Shown here: positions 20,876-35,800 of the stretch, one piece after another
How positions within the stretch are numbered: position 1 is the stretch's first letter
How the letters are laid out: every line of letters begins with the position of its first letter
Origin: Lineus longissimus
Taxonomy: Eukaryota; Nemertea; Pilidiophora; Heteronemertea; Lineidae
Direction of reading: 5' to 3'
Assembly: GCF_910592395.1 (NCBI RefSeq)
Contig: NC_088309.1
Coordinates: forward strand, 8,618,501 to 8,682,500
Length of the DNA stretch: 64,000 nt
Made by a program: the position numbers and the translations under genes
The notes under the pieces: model-generated
Seen by the model: the letters and a program-made list of their open reading frames with translations, nothing else
What the model was told of the DNA's origin: nothing
The model's database searches: none

Positions 20876-23800
20876 CTGAAACAAAAAAGGGGCTTCCAGT
20901 TGAGGTATTTGACGGATTTAACTCGTCACGAAAGTAAAAAGGGACATTGCAGACACGAGATAGTACGCCCCTGTTCACGGGCCTCTTTCAAGAATGCTGC
21001 CATCTTGTATCAAACTCGTCAACGACTCGAGAAACCCCAAAGCAGTAGAAAGGTGACCGATAAGGAAAAGGAGGACATTGGTCACAAATATACAATACTG
21101 TGCCGATGTTCCTAAAGGCGCAATGTGACTAATGTATGCAAATTGCAAATCACTCCTTCCAATTATATATATTTGTGTCTTTTGCACGTCTTGACATTCA
21201 CATCAAACCGATTCAATGTATGGTCTTCGTAACACAGTGCCACACGTCCAATTAATTTTTCTCAAATAAATGATCTAAAACAGGGTTGGTATCATAAATT
21301 TGTTGATCGTTTTTATCAATCACTGCGATTAATAGATTACACCTACCGATCCTTCTCGCTCCAGTACATCCTTCATTAAGGCTATGAGCTCTTCGCTCTC
21401 AATCTCACCATTTCCATCCTGTAATTAAGACATAAGAACTTTGCTGCAACGCAACGCCGACAAGCGATTTTTATTGCAAATATCTGCGATATGTTTGCTG
21501 CGATATTAGCCATGAACATTTGATGGTGGTGCCATCGCATTGAGCATGTACTAGTACCAGGCCTATTAAGAGTATTGTCTTCGTCTTTTTCTCACCATTA
21601 GGCAGACTGGTAGGTTGTTTAGTATAATTCATAATGGCATGGCATGGTCAACTCGAAATATTGGATTAGGCGTCTTCCTAATGCCTTACGCATTTCAGAA
21701 ATGGTGTTATAGCGAATGGTCCGTTCTTACCCTGTCATAGTGCGAAAATATGTCATTGAAGACCTCCTTCGAAAGCTGTAATAAAAATAATTGGACATTA
21801 CTGATTTTTGTACATCATTGAGGCGAGAAAATGTAAATTGTGAATTTTATATCCATTTCGTATGGATGTTCACTTATACCCTTCTTCGCTAGTAATTTAG
21901 GCATACTGATTTTTTTCGATCGGGGGAATTATTCGGAATGATGATATTCAGTGATACTAGCACAATATTCAACGGACGTGTCTGTCAATTATAATAAAGC
22001 CCTGTGTTACGTTTGATTTCAAATTTTGACCTTGACTTTAAATGTACTGAGATAGGAACTATGATAACCGGCCAGTCCAAAGAAAATGTGTCACAATACG
22101 TACGCTCTTTTCCTTGCTGGCGAACTGGCAAAGGAAGTTTTCTTCGACGGGCAATAGTCTGAAAAATGCATTAGTCACTAATTTATGTTACACTTCTTGG
22201 CCATTTTGATCGTGTATCACAATCACATCGAAGATTTGACTTAAATCAAGAATAAACAAGAGCATGGAATCAGTGGATGTACCGGTAATTAAAGAGTAGA
22301 ATATATAGTGATAAACATATTCATAAGAATTAAACAAACATCGCATTAAATAATTCAGAGGAAGCTAATTATATACTCGAATACAAAGCATGGGAACAAC
22401 TGAGGTATCAGCGGGACTCTGACCAGCGCAGCAGCGACTCAGTCCACCTCGCCAAAAGTCTCGAGCGTTTTCCTTAAAAAGTTCTTGATCACACCGGCAA
22501 CAAGTTGGCATTAGTTTGTTCGTTTGTTTTCAGTCCACTTTTACTCTAAGACTTTTACTATGATACTTGAATCGCAACAATACAGTCAACTTCGTTGGAA
22601 ATGTACAAAGTAAGTGACCATGCCGATTAGGGAAAAAAATTCAGAAAAATACTGATCAAAGAAAACGTAAGCAAGACGTCGTAGTGAATAAAGATGTCAG
22701 TACATTTACGTTCATGTGCAGATAGTTCTCAGGCAATTTACAAGACGAGGAATTATATGCATTTGAAAGATAGACATAGAATTTCCCTTTCAACTAAAAC
22801 GTATAAAGAATGCGAAGATGATGAATTCGGTAATGATAAGAAGTAAAATGAATATAAATTGAGATTATTATTCTTCAAGTGAACGATTTGATATTATGGA
22901 CAGAATTGTCTTAAAGCATATACGTACACTGAACCAGCAAGTTCTTACACTCTACATACTCCCGCTCTACGTGCTCTGTATAATGGCAAAGTCTTAGCCT
23001 TTAAAGGCACATGTCGTTCGTGCTTATTGTATGTTCTCGTGGCTCAGTTGAAATAGAAATAAACCTTGCCATACTGAAGTCTACAAGCAAATTCGATGAA
23101 GCCTGGCATTTACAGCGGCAGAGTTGAATATCATATTCACTACATATTACACAAATATGTTTTTATTCAAGTTTAATTTCCAAATATATTTGAACGAACA
23201 GAAAACAAAGATGTATGAGAACATGTACCACTACCGTTATCCTCTTTTTAAAAACAGGGGAGCCATCTACTGAGGAAACGGGGGTAGATGACAACTCATC
23301 TTTCCTGTCACAAAGGAGAGCATATTATCTTGCACGTCGTGTCTGTTTCTTCCAAAAATAACACTGGTTTAATATTTCTTTTGCTTCTTTTCCATGGTTA
23401 CATGCTTGGACACCCTTTATTGTATTTATCAATATGAATCCTAATCGGGAGTTAATATCAGTCCGTGCGACCAAACATCACCGTACCCGATCAAGTCATA
23501 GTTCTACGATAGCATATACCAGAATTTTATGATAGCGTTTAATGCATCTGGCATCCCGCCTAAGGAATAGAGATGTGTGCAAATAAGATCCGGTCAAAGG
23601 GTTCAAGGGATACTTTCAAAAATTATTTCAAAAAGGCATGTCTTTGAGCAAATAATGTTTTGCAAGTATCCACTGATGATAAAGCATGTCCTTATCATTT
23701 TTGAACCATTTGTCCCAATAATACAAGGCGCTAGAAACATTGTACCACCTGCCAGACTAACGAATAATATAAATGATAATTCTCTGGGAATTATATTGAA

Positions 23801-26800
23801 CTTGGTATTTCGGGAGTTAACCCATATCAAAACAAGAGTACGGAGATATCTCCCCACAACAGATGCTGCAAAATCCCGAATGTAGCAAATGCAGTAAGAA
23901 GTTCACACACGCAGCGAAAGTCTACAATAAGACCAGTAAAATGCACATAGCAGATATACAGATGGTTATATACTTTGTCACCGGTACAATGTGTTTAGCA
24001 TCATGTAATAGTATTCGTGCCAGATTTACCATGCTAAATGGTCGAAAGAATGGCATGAGTGACTTTGTCAATGTTTTCATATGTGTATTAAAGCAACCAC
24101 ATCAGCACGTGACAACGTTGCAAATGGGTCCCCTGTATAAGAGCAAGACAGTGCGTCCTTCACGAATGGTGCATAAGTTATGGTAATAAAGGCAGTCTTC
24201 AGCAACCGCCTGTTAGGCAAGTGACAACTAACATGTAGTGTCGATTCGTCTACTGGCTGTGTTATGCCTGAATAGATGAATGTAGGTTAATATAAAGTAG
24301 TCGTTGGCACGAACTGATTGCTACGAAAGCTTACTAATATCTTCCGACGGAAAAAGGTTGTTGTCAATTTTTATGGGCCAGGATGCAGTTGTTACACAAG
24401 TTTTTATTGAATAGGTTTGCAGGTATTTTCAATTAACTGATTTCGACCATTTAGTGTGGATGTAATATGAACGTTTAAAAAATGAAAAATCCGAAGAAGC
24501 GAAGCCTGAGAGCACGAAATCATTACCAAGCTTACTTTGACAATTCTGCCAGTTCGATTTTTCCATCCCTATTGGTATCATACAGTTCAATGATAGTATC
24601 TCGATACCCGTTGATCATTTGTGGATTGATCGCCTGAAAGTGAAGAGACTATTAGAAACGACGACATCTAAACGCTATACTTATGCTAACTTACTTTGAC
24701 AGTTCGGACAGTTCGATCTTGCCATCCTTGTTGGTATCATAGAGGTTTATAATTGTGTGTTTATAGTCACTTATCATTGTAGGGTTGATGGCCTGAAATT
24801 GACAGAGAAAGTAGAATAATGTGCTCTAAGGGTCTAAGGATCTAACTTTCAGCTGTACACGCTTCTACACATTAGGAGATGACGTCACAGAGAGAAACAC
24901 GAACATGCACAAAGAAGACGACTTACCATCGTATCCAATACCAATGCATGCGAAAATATGCTGCGTCGTTTGTGGTCATGCAGTTGGTTAAAAAGTGTAT
25001 ATCTCAACACGTGTTCATGTATTAAGCTTTAAAAAACACTTCTACACTTCCTAAACCTCAAAATGTACGAGGTACATGCATATATCAATACACCGGTGAT
25101 GGATTTTTCGAATCTTTTACTGCTTGTTTTGCTGTTTGTGTTTGGTGGCGAACCACATCTGTGCATGGAGTGTTTTTTTCTATTAACAGACCTGATACTA
25201 AACATAATAATGCATAACAAGTAGTGTTTGATTGATAATAGCTAGCAATGGATTTTACTTGACACACTCATCATGATGTAAGCCTATCTAACCCATCTTG
25301 AAAACCCGGTGACCTCAAAGTATTGTTATCTGCATGTACATGATATCAATCAATTATAAGAAAGGAGGTAGCACTGTCAAATGTTTCTTGAAAGAAAACA
25401 TCTCATCACTTCAAAAAGTGGTGACGATAATGTTTGTACAATATTCTAAAATTGAAAAGATAAATATAGATATAAAACAATATATCTAAATTTTTGACAT
25501 GTCAAGAAAGATCTAGAACATACAGCTATTAATGAAAATACATGTAGTAACACAAACATGAAAATATCTGACTGTGCTGTTAACTAATAATTCTAAAGCG
25601 ATGTACTGTGCTGAAAGTAATGCAATCCATACGTTAAGTGTCGCCTTTACTCGTGAGGGATGCGGAGAGTAATCAAAATGCTGCTCGACTAAATCAGTGG
25701 TTTTGCAGTTCTAAACATGTAAAATGCGATGTATTCGGTGCTTTTCTACGTCGATAGAAAAGGAGCATTGGATATTCTGTTCTTGGTGATTTTCGGTTCT
25801 GACACACCACCAAATGAAAGTTTTGGCACCGTCTAGAGATTCGACATAGCCGACCACATTTCCAACTTTAAAGCCTTCAAGAAAAAGCAATTTAAAATTG
25901 GTATCAATCATAATTAAGTCGAAATTGTCATTGTAGTCAAATGCTCCTTTTCTTTCCTAAATGTCATTTGTAATGAATATAACCATTTTACAATCACCAA
26001 CACTCTTACTAATTGCTAACTCTCTTACACCAACACTCTTACTAACTGCCCAAACACATGGCTCATGAATAAGAAAATATTATAACTCAATTTAGTTCTA
26101 AAGTATTTGCTTTCGGTTGATAAAACATCCCTAAGTCACAAAATCGGCAAGGCCAATACGCATTCTATTAGGGATTGTAAAGAATGCTCCAGCTTCCAAC
26201 TTAACTCTATTTCCCTAATATCTCTAACAGGATATCTTTACACGAAAGGAAAAACATTCCACTCTCTGGCGATCAAAGGACATATATCACAACTGCGTAT
26301 TTGGCAAAGTTTGGCTGTTGACCAACTGTTTGCCTGTTATTTGTACCTGAACTGCGAGAGCTAGTCGACCGATGATGTTGGTGGTTGTCAAATGGCAAAC
26401 TAAATGGAACTGTAGTGTAAACACATGCCATATAACGCAACTACCACTACTGACCAGGAAGAAGCGTCGTGACAGCTTCTTAAAGAGACTCTTGAAAGGT
26501 GAGGTTTGCTTCTTCTCCTTGTCCTGGAAGTATTGCAAATTGCAAGACAATGAAGGCCTAAGGGCACGCTATTTTCAAGCTAAAAGCTAAATTGTGTTAG
26601 GGAATGAATTAGGTCTCACGTGCGATAGCTATACACAGAATGGTCAGCCAGGTTACCCACTGCCATGGCAAAGGTTTTGAAAGGGAAATTAGAAAACGGC
26701 AGTGGTGCATACTTTACATTAAAGACGTAGACACAGGCTTACGTTCCAGATTCAAATGAAAAAATATCGTACACGATTGTGCTGTTTGCTATTCGTATAT

Positions 26801-29800
26801 ATTTGAGAGTGCTATTCGTATATATTCGAGATTAAGTTTAAGGTTAACTTCTTCACAAAACGGGGATTGCTACCGTACAGGTACATGTACATAAGCATCG
26901 AACTGTGCAAGCATCTTGGACCACCGTACCATATACTGGACAAAGGCACATCACATCACATACAAAATAACATTATCTGAGATACACATATTACAAATTT
27001 AATGTTGATCTAAAGAGTGTCTACAGAAGTGTGGCGCGTGTGGTCGACTTATGTCTTAACTATTCAAAAAAACGCAATGTATGATACCAGAATTAATATA
27101 CGAAATGTCATGAACTTAGTAGAAACAGACTTATTCTAAACTTAATAGGGTATTGGCATCTCAATAGGCGACGCTGATTTTTACTGGGGAATGAGTCAAA
27201 ATGACAACGTCAGTCTCTGTCCTATTGTTGCAAATAAAAGTGCTGCCTGAATACTTATTAAAGGTAGGTTCAAAAACCAAAGACTCAAATTCATTTTCTG
27301 AAAAGAAGTGTCATATAAATTTTGGTAAGTGCAGATTTCAAAACAAAGTATGTGAATTGATTTCATTTACCAGAATATCCTGAAAATAAGGATTCTGAGA
27401 GTGAGTTTACTTTTATTTGAACTTATGGTATTCATATTCGAGTAAGTATATGTAAAATAGAAACGAATGAACATTTCCACTAATTATGTGTAAACCTTAC
27501 ATATTTTAACGTTTTCTATCATTATGATAACAGTTTGAATAATCCTCATTTTATCCTAAATTTAGATTTAATTTAAATTTAGTCTAGAAAATTCCATTTT
27601 TATCTTACTTATTTAAAAGTATTTCCAGTTAAATATTCATATTTATGAAACAGAGCATACTTTTTTTTAATCACATTGTCAATGGGTATTAAACTCTCTT
27701 GCCATTACCTCTGTATTGTGCAGCAGCAAGTCCCGTAAGAAGCCTTCAAGTTCATCAATCTCCAAATAACCACTTCTGTCCTGTAAAAAGAAGCAGAGAT
27801 CCTAAAAGTCACGTCTAGTTTTCACCATTTTTGTATCAAACTTGTTCTTTAGTGGCTTTGGTCATATATGGCATAAGCATAGCAAGTTTGATGTGAATGT
27901 TAATATTATTTCAATTCATGTACTTCACCTCGTGTTTAGTCACCACTAACATTGCAAACATGTTATCTTTGATCTGGTGGAAGCACAAATTGAAATTTAG
28001 GCAATGCCTGGTCAGATACATGTATTTGTTCTTCATCAAAATAAAATCATCTAACTACTGTTGACCGGCACTACTCTTTACAGAAGAATTTTAAACAGCA
28101 CACCTTCCAATTACCAGTCAAGCCACGGGGTATATGCTAAACCCTACCTTGTCATAATGGTACCAAATCTTCAAGAACTCAACGGATGTCAACTATATGG
28201 AAAGAAAACAAATAATAACATGACAATATGTCAACAAACAATTCAGTCAGTCAGTCATCAACAATAAATGATATGCAATTTCATAAACATCAAATATTGC
28301 AAACCGTTTCGGATTACTAAGTATTGTTTGGAATACATTACATTTGTATTTCTGCAAGTAATATATTGTTAGTGTTATCTAAATCATACCATTATTACAG
28401 AAAGGTGCAAAATAAAATTATGTACTTTTTTAAAGTAAACCAAAACAGTAAATGAAGAATAAATCTGCATTTGGGAGACACTCGAATTTTCTACAATTAA
28501 ATGAGAAAGTATGTAGGGCGGCTAAGGGCAACAGAAATTTATTAGAGCTATTTGACAACAAGGTGACTTATCACAATGGTGTTACCAGTAATGGGCCACG
28601 ATAGCAAATATTTCTAAAAAACACATTTTAGAGGAGATGAAATGCACTCCTTCAATTTCACCAGTCAGTACAGATCTAGATTCAGACAGGACTACAGAAG
28701 TTCGTAACCAGCATTATCAATGCGATTTGCCACCCTGATATAATGTGACAACCTAAAAGGGTATTTCTGTTAGGTTTACAATAAACAAAGTTAATTATCT
28801 AATAAGAAAACATTATGAAGCTTAATTCTACATTGCAGAGTTCCTCAACTAACTATATTATATGGATATTACAGAAAATAATCTAAGATATTTCATTTTA
28901 TACAGCTAAGGGAAAATATACATTGACTAAAATTTCTTGTTGTTTTTTTTAAATTGATAATGCATAATGCATTTTAATGTGTTATGCATTATCAATTTTA
29001 TTATTACTACTATTATTAAAACAATAGTAGTATATCAAAATGTGCAGTTCAATGTTTTGTCTATTACATGTTGTCAAACCTAATAGGTTAGGAACGTAAT
29101 AAAGAACGACCAAGTCAATTTTCTTTCAATTCAACAAACCACTCACGTCTCATTAAATGTTTTTGAACTGATGATTCTTAAACTAACCAGCAATTCGCCA
29201 AGAGTACTTTCACAGATGTGAAAGAACACTTTTCAATATTCAGCAGGTTAAAAGATCCCTGTGAAATGTTTAAAGGAACGGAATTCTGAAGTAAGGTGAT
29301 AAACGCAACCGAGTAAACAAACAACAATGAACAAACCAAAACAAAACAAAACATTTTAACGAAACGAAAGGCATGTTGAGAGTGGTGAACAACACCTTAA
29401 AACTACATCTAACTGTCACGCTCAGCAGAGATGGCCAGAACTAACTTGAAATATTTCTGAGGATCAAGTGCTAAGATTAAGTGAATCGACTGAGTTTTAT
29501 TTTGACTGGCATCAACTGACTCACTTCAACTATTTTATAGTTGATGGAAACGATGATTTGTAATTGTAACTTTTTTTTCTTAACATAGAAAAGATCAGTA
29601 ATGTATTGAACATTGCCTTACCATCTTGCAGTATGATTTAGTTGATGGTGGTCATAAATCATGGAGTGCACCAGCAAATGGCTTCGATATGTAGTGCAAT
29701 TTAACAGATTAGATGTAGAATACCGTGCAAATTAATGCCACAAGTTCGATATCTGTCTCATGCACATTTCCAAGACCGACTTCTTGGTTAGATAATATAG

Positions 29801-32800
29801 TCATAACACCGCCATGAGATATCAAAATTCTGACCTTTCTGCAACAGACAACAAAACTTAAAACGGAAACAACCAAACTACATACTGAAGCAACACAATG
29901 TCAAACAATATGAAGCAGTAAAACAGGATAAGAAAGTGGGTATAATTATCATGATCAAGGATGACAACAATTATGGTATGACAGTCATGCGATATTGGGG
30001 CTATTCAAGATTGTAATCGGCCACAGGCATTAGTTCAACACACAGAAACTCAATTTAAGTTCAAATCTTATAAATTTCAAAGATGGTTAAAATAATTCGA
30101 CCATTTTTAATAATTGGTCTCTAACGCTAATAATGTTGCAATCTGACCTAATAATAATATGGAATAAAAAGAATTTCCAGGCAATGCAATGCACATTCTT
30201 TGGTCAATGCACATGTTAGTGTTAAAATGAATTAGAAAAAGGAAAACTATCAGGCAACCCACGTGATCATCACTAGATAAAAACAAATGCATACAAGATA
30301 TACTGCAAACAGCCAGATTTCCATGCCTATTTATTTTTGCAATTTGCAAAAGTTATTAAAAATAGAAATTTTCTCACTATTCGCAAAGTCCACGAAAATA
30401 AAACACTTGACAGTTTGCAGTATTCAAGGCGAGCCCAGGAAGTTCTTCAATTCAAGCAATTTCAATACAATCATAATTTCGATAAAACTATCAACACTAT
30501 ATAGACTTAAAACCTCAGAATTAAAGCCTGCTTGAATATTTTCCGATATTGTCCTTTAGGACATGTTATGATAAATAAAATTACCTTCTCTTCAAATATA
30601 TAAAACTCAACTTGGTTAATTTTCATTTTAACTCAATGGTGTCGCAGTTGTAATTTAAACACACTCACACTGCAACGATCGATGGAAACAATGCACTAAT
30701 GGAGAGCATTCATCTTGTTGCCGCCATAGTTGCATTTTATTTGGTTAAAATTCGGGTAATTATGAGTATATCAACAAAAAGATATGCTTTAGACATATTC
30801 AGTTAAACTACTTGAAAATATGACAAGTATCTCACAATTCACGTCTAGTCTAATTGGAAACCTTGATCTTCGTACTCATATTTTGGTGAAGAATACAAAC
30901 ATGTGTCACAAAGTGAGGTGATATCACTCATGTCATTAGTGAAATAATTTTTAAAAATCTATCCACTCGATAATTAAATTTCTACTTTAATCAACTCCAT
31001 ACCCCCCTAAACTGATTATTCATCTTTGAAGATGAAGTAACCAATCTTTCAGGTCGGATTGTTTACACTTTGAAGCCATGCCCCATTGCTTGTGTATTAC
31101 GATGCTTAGTGTAAATTGTTCACAAATCTGGTCTGAAAAAAACTCAAGCAAGTCGTAAATTTTTGTTTGAGCAAGAACTAGTTACTCAGTATTTTCGGCT
31201 GTCAAAGTGGTGTTTATTTTGAAACCACTAGTGAGGCCTAGTCCTAATCCTAAAACTGAAGTTGGCAGCAGTACTGCTTCGAACAGCCAAATCAAGATAT
31301 CCACGTATTTTTTAAGTCAATTGCCTGCAGTTTGTGAGTTATCAATGAACCAATTATAGGCAATATTCTTTAAATAGAATCTTCTGATCAAAAATGATTT
31401 CAACGGAAAATTGTCTCCTGTATATTATTTGCAATGCAACAACAAAAACCAGCTAGACGTCAAGCATGACGCAAACTCAAGCAATGAGGCAGCCAGCGTT
31501 TCCCCTCTCAACCCCTATAAAGGAAAGGTTCATACAAATTTAAAACAAACAATAATGCACCCCAATGCACGGCACATGACAAGGGCATATTTTATATATC
31601 CCAGTTTAGGCTTACACGAGCATCCGATTTACCGCCCATGATAGAGTTCTGAAATTGAACACCGCAACCAATTATTGTACATAATGAATGAAAGAAGAGC
31701 GCTATCTGAAACCACGTTCTACCTTTATTCAAAGTTTTGTCAAGAGAGACTATGCAGGAGGCAAGTGGGCCAGAGTAAACTTCAGCAAGTGGTCGATAGG
31801 TGTGATAATATTTCACAGTAAATAAAAGTTCAGCACTATCTATGCTATTCATGCTTCCTACATAAGAGAGGGCAGTTCTCTGAATTTGCATTGTTGTCAT
31901 TTGAAGACTACTAATCACAACCAACATCACCTGCCTTCTGCCTACGATAGTTTCCCTTCAAAATAGTGAAGTGCATTTGCTGAACATTATATTCGAAACC
32001 TCTTTGTTGGAGGTCAGCTTCATTCGTGCTAAATGCTTTTGCCCTAGCTACGTCTGGTTCCCTTCAACATTCAGAGCTGATTAACCAACTGTTTGAAACT
32101 AATGCTGAAAGATCGAATGATAGGTTTGATGTCAAGTATAATGTTAACAAATGCTACAATCAGTCTTCAACAAAATGTGAACAAAATGATCAACAAGATA
32201 AACACTACTTTACTATCAAATCATTCACTAAATGGTAATTGTGTTTCTAGAAATTGCAAAAGTCACTCATTGCCTACGTATTGTGTTTCTAGAAATAACA
32301 CCATCCACTTATTGGCTATGTACGAAATAGGTATTGTGTTTCTAGATATATTATTATTACATGTAAACCAACTGCACTGTGTATACACTAGGTGAATGCT
32401 CTATTCATCTGATTCAGCATCAGGATATAATTGTCCGATGCACTACATCGTGTATGTGACAATGAAAAGTTCCATGCTGAAACGAGTAAAAGACGCTATA
32501 TTGCCAGAAATTACAACACACGTTCATAGTAATTGTGATGTAACATAATGTTATAGTTACTCACAATTATTGCCGTCCATATAATCACAATTACATGTAG
32601 GGCTATTGTTAACAGGTAATACGCCGTATCGGACCTGTTCCTGCCTATGTGAGCAACTTGTGAGGGGATTTTTGCAAATTCCCCGAGGCGTCAACGTGAA
32701 CGCCTATTCCATTGTTCGACAAAGTTATCGGGAAGTCGAACAATGGGATAGGCGTTTACTTTGGCGTTTCGAAAACTCCCTGTAATGACTTGTGTCGAAA

Positions 32801-35800
32801 CCTGCATGACAGGATCGACAATAAGCATACTTATTTTCTTTCCTCATTTTATTACGGGCAATATAGTTCCTTTAAAAATCGCTTTAAAAATATTTTCATG
32901 AATATAAAGAATTAACATGTTAAACTTAAGTTACTGAAAGATTGAATACGTTAGTTTTGAGGTAAATGTTATTGATAGAGTGTGCCAAGGAAGGAGTTCA
33001 AGAAGAATATTAAGTATGAAACATAAATCTTGAATGAAATCGAATTCTTGGAGGTGTAACCTGGTACCAGTCTGAGGATGATTAAGAGAGTCAGGGCCCA
33101 GGGATGATAAAGGGATGATAGGGAGGTAGCAGTTCAGTTGGTCGAAAACAGATGACAGTTGTTTTTTTGTCGTAAAGCTTCTCCTACACAACCATTTCAT
33201 TTTGATTCAATAATGTAACCAATTGATAAATCCTATATACACCCCAAACGTATCCTGATATGGAGTTAGCTGTAGTTTCAAGTTGACTGAAATCTGTAAT
33301 TACATGATCACAAAATTACTTCCTTGACCACATAAGATGATAGTATCAATATCATTTTAAAAAAATAAATGAACTCAATTATATTCTGAATATCGAAAGG
33401 AATAATGGATGTGTTCATCTAAAATAGAGTTGTAGATATGTAAAGTGCCCGATGGAGCTGCAAAATTTTGTTATACCTGCTGTAAATTGGAGGAGCGATT
33501 TGTAAACAGAGCGGGATAGAAGTATAAGAACAAATGTAGTAAAAGCATCCAAGTCATTTTGTCATCGATTTCAAGCTCTTAAATGGCTACTGCATATCAA
33601 GTAAACATTAACTTTTGTCATCAAATGATTAATCTGTTTATTTGATATGCACTTTCACACGTCCCTGGATATTTTTACATTCGGTGTTAGCAAATGCATG
33701 ATATCTTTTGGAAGGAATAGAATTTTTTGCACCACACCGATTTAAGATAAAGTGCACTTTTTGTCTGCTGAATTACCATTTTAATAAGTGCATTGTGCTT
33801 TGAGGTAAGTATGTTGCAACCGCCTACTTATTAATTGGAAGAAAGGAACCACTGTATTGAGATGTATGTACATATACCAAAAATACAAAGAAAGAACTGC
33901 TCTATAATTATACCAGTATTCCAGAATGACATTTGTGCCAACTAGTGTAGAAAATAAGCTTAAGGTTATTCATTGATATTTTAACTATGGACAAATACCC
34001 ATGATAGTTCAATTATATTCTTTCACTTGTTATGCTGAGGCCCCTTATCAAATGGTATATATTTAAGCTACACACTACTTATCACAAAGCACACCATCAT
34101 AACATGCAGGTTTCACATGGTTGCAGGGAGAATTAGTATTGGAAATAAACACAAAAACCATGTCACGTTCATAAGAAACTCAAGCCATTTAAGAGCAAAT
34201 AAATCCATGACAATACTACGCAAATGTAGAATTCCATTCCAAATAGTATATCGTTTTTATTCGTTTTAGATATGCACCATCTTTTTATGATTGGAAAAGA
34301 TTGTGAGACCATGTACAGAAATATCCTCGGGCTGTACAATAATGATTTTTTATCTCGTATTTTTTACTTATCAAAATTCTGTTGGAATAAAACAATCTTA
34401 AGCTGGTTTTATATAGAACACAAAAGCAGAATTGTGAAAATCCAGGCAATTCCCTAGGTGTACTCTTAAAAAACTGTAAGGTGTAATACATGTTATGGTA
34501 AATATTTAAGGGATGAGGTGAATTTTTATGCATTTTATTACATTGTCTAAAGGAGCGAGGTTTGTTTATGGTGACAGGATGTACAGTTGACATTAAAGAA
34601 TGCCATGTATTCGTGTAAACCACTGAGTAAACAATATAAATTCATTTAGCCTTGTATTCATCTCCGATCGAATCCTGGTTCTTTATTATCATAAAATCAA
34701 CGACAGAATAACATGTTATGTGCCACCTACTGTATACATCCCTTCACGTTTCCGTCAGCGACTTTTTAAACTATACAAATGAAGGATGTTACAACCGTTC
34801 ATACACGTACTATACACGTTTTATTTATATTTAAAAACTGTGTACATTTATTTAAGACTGAAACAAGCCAACACACTGAATACAGTTATCTAATGCAGTT
34901 TACACACAAACTTTGATAGATTTATCCCTGAGTAGCTTGATGCTTAGAGTTTATCTCCTACAGATTGTAATCCCATTTCCATGGCAATGCCCTTACCATC
35001 ATTTTTTTAAATCAGATACATCATCAACCAGAGGCAGTGATAATTAATGTAACAGGTGACTTCAAAAACAAATTAACCTTTTCGGATCTGCATAACTCTT
35101 TGAATAGATTATGACTGAGTGTAGTAAAGGATTCAATGGAATTAATAGCGTAATTAAAATGATTTATATATCATTTGAACTTCTGTAGAAATAAGTACAT
35201 AGTCACCATTACGAGTACAACCTACTACAGGCAACAAAAACATAATCATCTCTGAGTTGTCACGCGTTTAATAAAAAACAAAAATGGGATCCAGAATCTA
35301 CTGCTCTATTCATTTAGGTAATTTTAGCCTCAACGGAATATATAGTATAAGATACCGGGAACCACCTAAAAATTTCGATGGATTCCCTGTTTAGATGGAG
35401 CTAAAGTAAACAAGTATATTCCAAAATCTTACCTCCATCTAGAATGGACAATAGGATAGAGTTTAGTAAACAAATTATGCAGGTCCATAGGTATATCCAT
35501 CTCTTCCATGGATAAAAAATATGTGTTATCTCAATCCAGGTATGTACAATTGCTGCTAATGTTTACCATTGGGCAAAGGAAGATCCCCAGACTTTGTCAC
35601 TAGACGCAAGTATTGGTTTTTGGATCGAAACGGGAGAACCAAAGTCACAATGGGTTTCAATGTCAGCAGAACACGAGATACTGCTAGCTCATTTTATCCA
35701 AGGAAGAGATGGTGAACCTATGGTGCTAAAGAATGAGTAAATTCTATTCTTTGGTATAAGCATATGCATGATACCATGACATAACGAAGTACATGTTATG

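Larger units (their letters stand above)
24793..27708 (-). other. EF-hand gene intron between EF3 and EF4
   Basis: About 2.9 kb. It contains two short tandem duplications (25995-26060 and 26788-26833) and a possible unassigned coding exon (25711-25956), listed separately. Otherwise A/T-rich with no recognised feature. Confidence 0.7.

Noticed and set aside
23863-24186. Possible zinc finger (CSKCSKKFTH).
   Set aside because: Cys/His spacing does not fit a C2H2 finger and the frame lies inside an intron without splice support.
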